Source of the DNA: Marinobacter sp. SS21
GTDB lineage: Bacteria; Pseudomonadota; Gammaproteobacteria; Pseudomonadales; Oleiphilaceae
Reading direction: 5' to 3'
Length of the DNA: 64,000 nucleotides
NCBI RefSeq assembly: GCF_028369065.1
Contig: NZ_JAQNDA010000001.1
Coordinates: forward strand, 1 to 64,000
Part shown: piece after piece, positions 56,726-64,000 of the stretch
Layout: every line of letters begins with the position of its first letter
Numbering within the stretch: position 1 is the first letter of the stretch
Position numbers and translations under genes: made by a program
The notes under the pieces: generated by a model
Seen by the model: the letters and a program-made list of their open reading frames with translations, nothing else
Told to the model about the DNA's origin: nothing
Database searches by the model: none

Positions 56726-57028
56726 CTACTGTGTCGTCTGGTTGGCGTTTACGGGATGGGTAGGTACCCGGTGAGCGTGCTGGTTCCGGCTGGGCGCACA
56801 GCCGCACGTTGGCGTTGGCGTCGGAACAGGATCGTAGCCACCATCAGCCCAAGGGTGGCAGCGTAGCAGCCGTTTTACCGCCAGCACCAGGCCGGACAGG
56901 GCGCCATGTTGTTCTATGGCCTCTACGGCGTATTGGGAACAGGTTGGATAGTGACGGCAGTGACTCGCCATCATGGGACTGATTGCGTACTGATAAAAGC
57001 GAATGGGCAGAAGCAGCAGTTTCCGCAT
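56726..57028 (-). CDS. yidD: Membrane protein insertion efficiency factor YidD
   Basis: The 100-residue protein has the family core [29 protein letters not shown] and [17 protein letters not shown], with conserved Cys residues. It is a small amphipathic membrane-associated protein that aids YidC. It overlaps the rnpA stop by 1 nt. The C-terminal 20 residues are a variable extension. Confidence 0.94.
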   Translation of the reverse strand: MRKLLLLPIRFYQYAISPMMASHCRHYPTCSQYAVEAIEQHGALSGLVLAVKRLLRCHPWADGGYDPVPTPTPTCGCAPSRNQHAHRVPTHPVNANQTTQ

Positions 57029-57471
57029 TAACCCGTTCCTTTCTCGTCACCAGTCGGTTGATGGGTAACTGGCGAGGACGTCTGACTGTTTGGCGGCTTA
57101 GCCGAAGCTGCTGCGTCGGTGGAGGTCTTGCGTTTCAGACGTCGCCACAGCTCGTTGAGGATGGCATGAAGCTTGGCATTCTCAACCTCGGCCAGACCCT
57201 GCCGCCCCAGGACCACGATATCCATGGACGGCAGTTGCAGCTGTTGCCGGAACGTCTCACGCACCCGTCGCTTGACCCGATTACGTTGTACGGCCAGTTT
57301 CAGGTGCTTTTTGGCGAAGATCAAACCGACTCTGGCGTGGCCCAGCTGGTTGGGGGTAGCCAATATCAAGAAGTGCCGGTGTGAAACTCGGACCTGGACG
57401 TTATCGAAGACCTTGCTGTAATCCCCAGGGCGCAGTAAGCGTGCAGTCTTGGGAAAGTGCAAGGCCTTCAT
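57028..57471 (-). CDS. rnpA: Ribonuclease P protein component
   Basis: The 147-residue protein has the RNA-binding signature [14 protein letters not shown], plus [17 protein letters not shown] at the start. It assists the RNase P RNA in tRNA 5' processing. The last 35 residues are a Ser/Thr/Pro-rich extension beyond the usual ~120-residue family length. It lies 9 nt downstream of rpmH. Confidence 0.95.
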   Translation of the reverse strand: MKALHFPKTARLLRPGDYSKVFDNVQVRVSHRHFLILATPNQLGHARVGLIFAKKHLKLAVQRNRVKRRVRETFRQQLQLPSMDIVVLGRQGLAEVENAKLHAILNELWRRLKRKTSTDAAASAKPPNSQTSSPVTHQPTGDEKGTG

Positions 57472-57480
57472 GGTAACGGC

Positions 57481-57615
57481 TTATGCGGACAGACGCGCGC
57501 GACCCTTGGCACGGCGACGGGCCAGAATCTTACGACCGTTGGCAGTGGCCATACGGGCACGGAAACCGTGGACGCGCTTACGCTTCAGTACGCTCGGTTG
57601 AAACGTTCTTTTCAT
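57481..57615 (-). CDS. rpmH: 50S ribosomal protein L34
   Basis: The 44-residue basic protein is [14 protein letters not shown] followed by [19 protein letters not shown], split as in the family, ending KGRARLSA. Length and sequence are typical of L34. It is the first gene of the rpmH-rnpA-yidD-yidC-mnmE operon, divergent from dnaA. Confidence 0.97.
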   Translation of the reverse strand: MKRTFQPSVLKRKRVHGFRARMATANGRKILARRRAKGRARLSA

Positions 57616-58278
57616 GGTGATGCTCTCACGTTACAAAAATTGGAAAGTCAGTTGCTGGCTGCAAAATGAACAGTCAAAACAGGAGCGGCATTCTATGCAA
57701 ACTGGCGAGCTAATTCAATGGGGATTTGTAAGCGGAGTTGCAATGCCGGTTTGGCGGTGATCTCGGCAACGCCAGCATCCTGGTCAGTAACTAATTCATT
57801 AGGTTTCTTTGAAATTCTTTTTAAAGATATTTATTACTGTTATTAGCCTAGGCCTATTCTGTGGGTAAGCCTTTTTTTTCTTAGAAATACATGAAGCTAT
57901 CAACTTGATAAGGCGGTTGACCAGTACCGTTGAGCCCTGTGGGTATCGACCTCAGGAATTGGGGATAACTGGCGACCTCGGTTGATCTGTGGGTTATCCA
58001 CTGACTGTTGCACCACCTGACCACAGGGTTTTGGTCAGGGTTTACACACAATCATGTGGATAACTATTTTTTTGATTTTTTCTGTACACAACCCTGTAGG
58101 TAAGTTCCTAAGAACATGAAAAATAAGTTTATAAATTTCCACAGCCTGTTAATGGATGTTGTTTTGGGCTTTTATTGGAAGGTGCTGGCGAGTAGAATCC
58201 GGGATTACTTTTCATCGGTTCCTCACATCCGGCGCATCGGATGATCAAGGAAGCAAGCTGGCATCGGAGGCGGGCGTC
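57616..58278. other. rpmH-dnaA intergenic region, candidate oriC
   Basis: DnaA-box-like sites include TTATCCACT at 57994-58002, TTATCCACA on the minus strand at 58055-58063, TGGGGATAA at 57960-57968 and GTGGGTAAG near 57861. AT-rich stretches lie at 57800-57900 and 58060-58140 (ATTTTTTTGATTTTTT). This is the position of oriC in Pseudomonas-type chromosomes. The dnaA promoter should also lie here. Confidence 0.7.
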
Positions 58279-59736
58279 GTGCCGCAGACAATTTGGCATC
58301 AATGTCTAGAAGTACTCCGGGATGAGTTTCCCGCACAGCAGTTCAATACCTGGCTGAGGCCGCTGCAGTCTGACCATAGGGAAGGCCTGTTAATGCTGTT
58401 TGCGCCCAACCGGTTTGTGATGGATTGGGTGAACGAGAAGTACCTGCGTCGTATAGAGGAGGTACTGAAGGACCTGCAAGGTGGCCAGGCCCCACGCATC
58501 CAGATGAAAGTCGGGTCGGCGCCCAAGTCCGACGAGCCGCCGGTGGCCCGAGCCCAGGCGCCGGTGGCCAGAACCAGGGGTAAAGCCCTGGCGGACGACG
58601 TCGGCACCGTGACCGAAGAGGAAAAGGGCGTCGCCGCTACCCTGGTGGAACCCCAGGTTCGACCGAGGAGCGAGCCTGAGCGTCGTTCGGTGCAGGTTGA
58701 AGGTGATATCAAGCACCAGAGCTTCCTCAACGAAGGCTTCACCTTTGAGACCTTTGTCGAGGGCAAGTCCAACCAGCTGGCCCGGGCGGCGTCGATGCAG
58801 GTGGCGGAAAACCCCGGCGGCGCGTACAACCCGCTGTTCCTTTATGGCGGCGTTGGCTTGGGCAAGACTCACCTGATGCACGCCATTGGCAATGAGATCG
58901 TTCGGCGTAATGCCGGCGCCAAGGTGGCCTACCTTCGCTCGGAGCGCTTCGTTGCCGATATGGTCAAGGCGTTGCAGCTCAACGCCATCAACGAATTCAA
59001 GCGCTATTATCGCTCGGTAGATGCCTTGCTGATCGATGACATCCAGTTCTTTGCCCGCAAGGAACGCTCCCAGGAAGAGTTCTTTCACACCTTCAATGCG
59101 CTGCTCGAGGGCGGCCAGCAGGTGATTGTGACCTGCGACCGTTTCCCGAAGGAAATTGTCGACATGGAGGAGCGCCTCAAGTCTCGTTTCGGGTGGGGCT
59201 TGACGGTGATGGTGGAACCGCCGGAGCTGGAAACCCGGGTGGCGATTCTGATGAAAAAGGCCGAGCAGGCCAATGTCCGGCTGAGCAGCGAGGCGGCGTT
59301 TTTTATCGCGCAGAAGATCCGTTCCAATGTTCGAGAGCTGGAAGGCGCGCTTCGCCTGGTGATAGCGAATGCTCACTTCACCGGGTCGGAGATCACCCCG
59401 CCGTTTATCCGCGAGAGTTTGAAGGATCTGCTGGCGCTGCATGAGAAGCAGGTCAGTATTGACAATATCCAGCGCACCGTGGCGGAGTACTACAAGATCA
59501 AGGTGGCGGATCTGCTGTCGAAACGACGTACCCGCACGGTGACCCGGCCGCGGCAGGTGGCCATGTCGCTGGCGAAGGAACTCACCAACCACAGTTTGCC
59601 GGAAATCGGTGAGGCCTTTGGCGGGCGAGATCACACCACCGTGCTGCATGCCTGCAAGAAGATTGTCGAACTGCAGGAATCGGATCCCAACATTCGTGAA
59701 GATTACCAGAATTTCATGCGGCTCCTGACCACCTAG
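58279..59736 (+). CDS. dnaA: Chromosomal replication initiator DnaA
   Basis: The 485-residue protein starts at GTG 58279 ([24 protein letters not shown]), with GGAGG 9 nt upstream; the frame extends further 5' but without a ribosome site or family similarity. It has a variable linker (about 85-145), the AAA+ domain with [15 protein letters not shown] (Walker A) and LLIDDIQFF (Walker B), and the C-terminal HTH with [17 protein letters not shown] that binds DnaA boxes. Confidence 0.97.
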   Translation: MPQTIWHQCLEVLRDEFPAQQFNTWLRPLQSDHREGLLMLFAPNRFVMDWVNEKYLRRIEEVLKDLQGGQAPRIQMKVGSAPKSDEPPVARAQAPVARTRGKALADDVGTVTEEEKGVAATLVEPQVRPRSEPERRSVQVEGDIKHQSFLNEGFTFETFVEGKSNQLARAASMQVAENPGGAYNPLFLYGGVGLGKTHLMHAIGNEIVRRNAGAKVAYLRSERFVADMVKALQLNAINEFKRYYRSVDALLIDDIQFFARKERSQEEFFHTFNALLEGGQQVIVTCDRFPKEIVDMEERLKSRFGWGLTVMVEPPELETRVAILMKKAEQANVRLSSEAAFFIAQKIRSNVRELEGALRLVIANAHFTGSEITPPFIRESLKDLLALHEKQVSIDNIQRTVAEYYKIKVADLLSKRRTRTVTRPRQVAMSLAKELTNHSLPEIGEAFGGRDHTTVLHACKKIVELQESDPNIREDYQNFMRLLTT

Positions 59737-59804
59737 GTTGGGATGCCCCGAATCACCCTTTAACAACCGTTTGTCATAAACCGATAACAAGCCGAGTGCG
59801 AGCC

Positions 59805-60908
59805 ATGAGACTGACCATTAGCCGCGAGTCCCTACTAACGCCACTGCAATCCATCGCCGGTGTCGTTGAGAGGAAACAGACCATGCCGGTACTCTCCAAC
59901 GTCCTGTTGGAGGCCGAGGGCAGTACCCTAACCCTGACCGGTACCAATATGGAAGTGGAACTGGTCGGTCGCGTCACCCCGGTTCATGTTGACCAGCCGG
60001 GGAAAATCACCGTGCCTGCCCGCAAGCTCGCCGACATCTGCCGTGCTCTCGGCGACGAGGCTCCGATCGAGCTGGCGCTGGAAGGCGATCGCCTGCATCT
60101 GCGTTGCGGCGCCAGTCATTTCACCCTGTCGACCCTGCCGGCCGAGCATTTCCCCAATGTCGAAGATGAGGCCGAAAGCTTCCGGCTAGAGGTGCCGCAG
60201 AAAGAGTTGGGGCGGATGCTCGACGCCACCGCCTTTGCCATGGCGCAGCAGGACGTGCGGTATTACCTCAATGGCCTGCTGCTGGAGGTGGACAGTGCGC
60301 ATGTGCGCACGGTGGCCACCGACGGCCACCGCCTGGCGATGGCACACCTGGAGCTGGCCACCGCCTGTCCGGACCAGCGTCAGGTGATCGTGCCTCGTAA
60401 AGGGGTATTGGAACTGGCGCGGTTGTTGGACGATGTCGAGACGCCGGTCACCCTGGTTATCGGCGATAACCATCTGCGGGCAACGGTTGGCGCCTATACC
60501 TTTACCTCGAAGCTGATCGAGGGCAAGTTCCCCGACTACAATCGGGTCATTCCCCGTGGCGGCGACAAGGTTGTGTTGGCCGACCGGGCCACGCTGAAGA
60601 ACACGCTGCAGCGGGCGGGTATCCTGTCTCACGAGAACATCCGTGGGGTCCGGCTCAACCTCGCCCCCAACCAGCTGCAGGTCTTCGCCAACAACCCGGA
60701 TCAGGAACAGGCTGAAGACGCGCTGGCGGTGGAGTATCAGGGCGAATCACTGCAGATTGGCTTTAATGTAGGCTATCTGGTGGATGTGCTGAACGCGTTG
60801 GACGATGAGCAGGTCAAGATCACCCTGGCCAATCCCAACAGCAGTGCGTTGCTGGAGGCACAGAACGATAACCGCTGCCTGTACGTGGTCATGCCCATGC
60901 GGCTGTAA
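59805..60908 (+). CDS. dnaN: DNA polymerase III beta sliding clamp
   Basis: The 367-residue protein has three repeated clamp folds, begins MRLTISRESLLTPLQSIAGV and ends LYVVMPMRL, the family C-terminus that closes the ring. It matches the usual 366-367 residues. The ATG at 59805 is used; a GTG at 59796 is in frame. It follows dnaA by 68 nt. recF does not follow. Confidence 0.97.
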   Translation: MRLTISRESLLTPLQSIAGVVERKQTMPVLSNVLLEAEGSTLTLTGTNMEVELVGRVTPVHVDQPGKITVPARKLADICRALGDEAPIELALEGDRLHLRCGASHFTLSTLPAEHFPNVEDEAESFRLEVPQKELGRMLDATAFAMAQQDVRYYLNGLLLEVDSAHVRTVATDGHRLAMAHLELATACPDQRQVIVPRKGVLELARLLDDVETPVTLVIGDNHLRATVGAYTFTSKLIEGKFPDYNRVIPRGGDKVVLADRATLKNTLQRAGILSHENIRGVRLNLAPNQLQVFANNPDQEQAEDALAVEYQGESLQIGFNVGYLVDVLNALDDEQVKITLANPNSSALLEAQNDNRCLYVVMPMRL

Positions 60909-61013
60909 TGGGGACCCGGTCACGGCAGCCGCGACGAACCGGCCTGGCTTAGTGTGCCGGTTTGGCGCCTGGTCGAGACTCGCAGAGGACATATGTTAAA
61001 AAGGAAGGCAGTC

Positions 61014-62285
61014 ATGGCAGCAGTGACAAACAGCATCAAGGGGGCGTTTCGCATTGGTCAGACCCTGACGGTTCTGGGCAAGACCGGACTCAATTGGGTA
61101 CGGGGCGAGCGTCCGCCGACTCCAAGACTCTTGCGCCAGACGTTTGAGTCGTTGGGTGCCACCTACATCAAGCTGGGCCAGTTTATTGCCAGCTCACCGA
61201 CGTTTTTTCCCAAGGCCTATGTCGAGGAGTTTCAGTACTGCCTCGACAAGACCCCCAACCTGCCCTTCGCTGTGATTCGTAAGATCATCGCCGAGGAATT
61301 GGACCGGCCCATCGATCAGGTGTTCGCCCATATCGACCCGGTCGCCCTGGCCTCGGCCTCCATCGCCCAGGTTCACGCCGCCAAGCTGGTCACCGGCGAA
61401 GACGTGGTGATCAAGGTGCAAAAGCCCGGGGTGGAAAACACCCTGCTGACCGACCTCAATTTCCTCTACCTGTCGGCCCGTATCCTCGAGACTCTGGCGC
61501 CGAAGCTGTCCTGGACTTCGCTGTCGGGCATCGTCGAGGAGATTCAACGCACCATGATGGAAGAGTGTGATTTCATCAAGGAGGCCAACAACCTCCGGGT
61601 GTTCCGCGAATTCCTCCACAACACCCATAACGAAGACGCCACCGTGCCGCGGGTCTATGAGCACTGCAGTACCCGCCACATCCTCACCATGGAACGGTTC
61701 TACGGTGTGCCGCTCACCGATCTCGAGAGCATCCGTGGCTATGCTCGGGATCCGGAACGGACGTTGATCACTGCGATGAACACCTGGTTCGCCAGTCTGA
61801 CCCAGTGCGAGTTTTTCCACGCCGATGTCCATGCCGGTAATCTGATGGTGCTGAAGGACGGCCGCATCGGCTTCATCGATTTTGGCATCGTTGGCCGCAT
61901 CAAGCCCGATACCTGGCAGGCGGTGTCCGATTTCATTTCGGCAGTCATGGTCGGTAATTTCGAAGGCGTTGCGGATGCCATGATCCGCATCGGCATAACC
62001 CGTGAAACCGTGGTGGTCGCCGATTTGGCCGAGGATTTGCGACGGTTATACCAGCAGATGGATCGGATGGTGCCGGATCAGGTGCCCTACCAGGCCGACC
62101 AGGCCGAGGACGACGTCAACAACATTCTGATGGACATGGTGAAGATTGGCGAAGGCCACGGACTGCATTTCCCCAGGGAATTTGCGTTGTTGCTGAAGCA
62201 GTTCCTCTACTTCGATCGCTACGTGCATATCCTGGCGCCCGAGATGGATGTGTTCATGGATGAGCGGCTAAACATGTTGCACTGA
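61014..62285 (+). CDS. AarF/ABC1/UbiB-family atypical kinase
   Basis: The 423-residue protein shows family motifs: the TYIKLGQFIASSPTFFP (KxGQ) helix, ASASIAQVHAA (Ala-rich loop), VVIKVQKPGVE (catalytic Lys), EECDFIKEANN (ExD), HADVHAGNLM (catalytic loop) and IDFGIVGRI (metal-binding DFG). UbiB-type proteins act in ubiquinone synthesis or lipid handling. It is not in a ubi operon here. The start could also be ATG 60993; AAGGA 9 nt upstream favours 61014. Confidence 0.85.
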   Translation: MAAVTNSIKGAFRIGQTLTVLGKTGLNWVRGERPPTPRLLRQTFESLGATYIKLGQFIASSPTFFPKAYVEEFQYCLDKTPNLPFAVIRKIIAEELDRPIDQVFAHIDPVALASASIAQVHAAKLVTGEDVVIKVQKPGVENTLLTDLNFLYLSARILETLAPKLSWTSLSGIVEEIQRTMMEECDFIKEANNLRVFREFLHNTHNEDATVPRVYEHCSTRHILTMERFYGVPLTDLESIRGYARDPERTLITAMNTWFASLTQCEFFHADVHAGNLMVLKDGRIGFIDFGIVGRIKPDTWQAVSDFISAVMVGNFEGVADAMIRIGITRETVVVADLAEDLRRLYQQMDRMVPDQVPYQADQAEDDVNNILMDMVKIGEGHGLHFPREFALLLKQFLYFDRYVHILAPEMDVFMDERLNMLH

Positions 62286-62330
62286 TCGCAAACTTGTTAT
62301 CTGGCGGTGGAATCGCCGCTGCCGATCGAA

Positions 62331-62360
62331 AACCCGATGCGTATGCATCGGGTTTTTTTT
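62331..62360 (+). terminator. Intrinsic terminator after the AarF-type gene
   Basis: AACCCGATGC and GCATCGGGTT form a 10-bp stem with a 3-nt-type loop, followed by eight T. It is 45 nt after the stop codon. The group II intron begins right behind its T tract. Confidence 0.88.
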
Positions 62361-64000
62361 GTTTGACCGGCGAAGCCGGCAAACCCGGTCGTCTGAAAGA
62401 AGGCGACGTCACCCCGACCGATGGGAAGACAATCCGAATGGCAAGGGCGTCACTGGCCAACGGTGGGGTCTGAAGGAAGCCATAGGAAGCAAACAGGACA
62501 TAGCGAAAGCGAACCTGATTCGGCGGCGTATAGGCGGTAAGCGTGCAAAATAGCGCGAAGCCCAATTCTCGGTCAGCAATACGACGTGTTTGAGGATGGA
62601 GCTGTTTGCGGGGAGCCAGTGCAGTAACCGGGGAAGCCTGACCCCAGCCCCTGAGTTCAGGGAGCTTCTGCTCAAGGTGAGAGCCAAGACAGAAGTTGGG
62701 GCGAGGTGGCAGATGACGCCGTAGTAGTGAAGAAGTGCCAGCCAGAGAAGCCTGGTAACAGCGTGGAGGAGAACACTGGCACGACCCGGACTGGAGGTGT
62801 TCGGGCGCCCGGCGCGGCGCAAGCCAAACCGGGCGGCGAAGGGCGGAAGTCAGTAACCAACGGAACCGACCCTGAATGCAGCGTACAGCGTGATGCACAA
62901 GCCACTTGACGGAGTGGGGGTTACGGGACGGCGCCTGCCGGGAACGGCAGTGCGTCCAGCGAACCTGCATCGGGAGTAAGGCGGACTCGTGTGGCAGATT
63001 GCCAAAGTGCTAGTACCCTATGCGAACCGTCAGAAGCAACCAGCACTGTGCGCCGGAAGACAGAAGAGGAACCGACACCGAGACGCAGGCATGAGGAAAT
63101 ACTACAGCCTGTACGGACGCCTGCTGAGCCAGCGGGTACTGTACGACGCTCACAGACACGTCAAACGCAACCAGGGTGCGGCTGGATTCGATGAGCAGAG
63201 CCTGAGTGCGTTCGATGCCAATCTGGAGCAGGAGCTGTCTTGTCTGTTAAGCGAACTGAAGGAAAAGCGCTACCGCGCACAGCCGGTCAGGCGCGTTACC
63301 CTCCCCAAACCGAACGGGGCGAACGTCTGCTGGGCATTCCAACCGTTCGCGACCGCATCGTACAGCAAGCGTTTCGCAACCAGCTGGTACCGATCTTCAA
63401 CGGAGACTTCGATACGTCCAGCTAAGGCTACCGGCTGGGGCCGCAGCGCCCATCAGGCCATCGCCAAGGCACAGCTGTTCGTCCGGCGATACCGGCATCA
63501 CTGGGCCGTGGATATGGATCTGTCCAAGTGTTTCGACACCCTGGATCACGATCTCATCCTGCGCCAGTTCCGCCGCAAGATCACCGACGGCAGCCTCCTG
63601 GCCCTGCTCAGGCAGTTCCTGCAAAGCGGGGTCATGATAGGCCACCAGCATCAGGCCACCGAACGCGGCAGCCCCCAAGGCGGGGTGATCAGTCCACTGA
63701 TCGCCAACATTTAGCTGGACGCGTTCGACCAGTACATGAAAAGCCGAGGGCACCGAATCGTCCGCTACGCGGACGATACTCTGATCCTGTGCGGGTCTAA
63801 GCCGGCGGCGGAAAATGCACTGGCAGTGGCCACCGGTTATCTGGAAGGCGAGCTCAAACTGATCGTCAACCGCAGCAAAACGCACCTGACACACAGCCGG
63901 GACGGCATTGCCTTCCTGGGCGTGGTGATTGGACCGCGCTACACGCGGATCCAGGCGAAGAAGCTGCAACGATTGAAAGCCAGGCTCAAGGTCCAGACCC
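62361..64000 (+). mobile_element. Group II intron, probably bacterial class C, 5' portion
   Basis: A structured ~730-nt leader without plausible genes (62361-63090) precedes a group II intron reverse transcriptase. Insertion directly behind an intrinsic terminator is the known habit of class C (group IIC) introns, which fits this placement. The 5' boundary near 62361 is inferred. The maturase end and domains V-VI lie beyond the window. Confidence 0.7.
63091..64000 (+). pseudogene. ltrA: Group II intron reverse transcriptase/maturase, disrupted, 3' end outside window
   Basis: From ATG 63091 the frame reads a normal RT start, then loses frame near 63316-63319, where a G run appears one base short (NGGERLLGIP expected). 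The shifted frame carries VRDRIVQQAFRNQLVPIF and meets TAA at about 63423. A compensating shift near 63435 restores GRSAHQAIAKAQ, DMDLSKCFDTLDHDLIL and GSPQGGVISPLIANI, then TAG at 63712-63714 replaces the expected Tyr. Beyond it RYADDTLILC (catalytic YADD) continues in frame to the edge. With two stops and two frameshifts, the protein should not be made unless these are sequencing errors. Confidence 0.85.

Noticed and set aside
58156-58278. 41-residue N-terminal extension of DnaA
   Set aside because: No similarity to DnaA and no ribosome site. GTG 58279 has GGAGG upstream and begins the conserved domain I.

Overview
The window is chromosomal DNA of a GC-rich marine-type gammaproteobacterium. 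The replication-origin block (rpmH-rnpA-yidD-yidC-mnmE, dnaA-dnaN, mnmG-rsmG-parA-parB, atpIBEFHAGDC-glmU-glmS) and the DnaA, NrdA and SulP sequences resemble Marinobacter and its relatives. Genus is an inference; no rRNA or tRNA is present to settle it.

Layout. (1) 1-13037: an integron-type gene-cassette array, mostly reading on the minus strand. I place 26 attC-like sites, 25 of them convincing. Cassettes carry a YefM/YoeB toxin-antitoxin pair, a VOC-fold protein, a DUF4279 protein, several small membrane or unknown proteins, and eleven copies of a family of ~215 bp bodies holding only a short conserved reading frame. No integron integrase is seen, so within the window this is a cluster of attC sites lacking an integrase. 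The array is bounded on the left by the end of an IS21-type element, is interrupted by an IS1182-type element that sits inside an attC, and ends on the right beside nrdB in a region with a cluster of 11-bp repeats. (2) 13314-17765: class Ia ribonucleotide reductase nrdA-nrdB on the minus strand, with a cobalamin riboswitch upstream of nrdA and REP-like palindromes between the two genes. (3) 17915-22020: a secreted DUF3047 protein, a periplasmic solute-binding protein, a tandem universal stress protein and a SulP permease. (4) 22494-28527: a hybrid histidine kinase followed by a REC-PAS-GGDEF-EAL protein, probably a phosphorelay acting on cyclic di-GMP. (5) 28622-43873: glmS, glmU, the nine-gene atp operon, parB, parA, rsmG and mnmG, all on the minus strand. 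(6) 43874-53544: an AT-rich region with DnaA boxes, an MFS-acyltransferase fusion, an RND efflux pair, an acyl-CoA dehydrogenase and a DUF2959 lipoprotein. These separate mnmG from mnmE, which are neighbours in many relatives. (7) 53590-62285: mnmE, yidC, yidD, rnpA and rpmH (minus), a second DnaA-box region, then dnaA, dnaN and an AarF/UbiB-type kinase (plus). recF and gyrB do not follow dnaN here. (8) 62331-64000: an intrinsic terminator followed at once by a group II intron whose reverse transcriptase is broken; it runs off the window.

The strongest leads are the recurrent short-ORF cassette family, the B12 riboswitch on a B12-independent reductase, the integrase-less array with its repeat-rich junction, and the two separate DnaA-box regions 14 kb apart.
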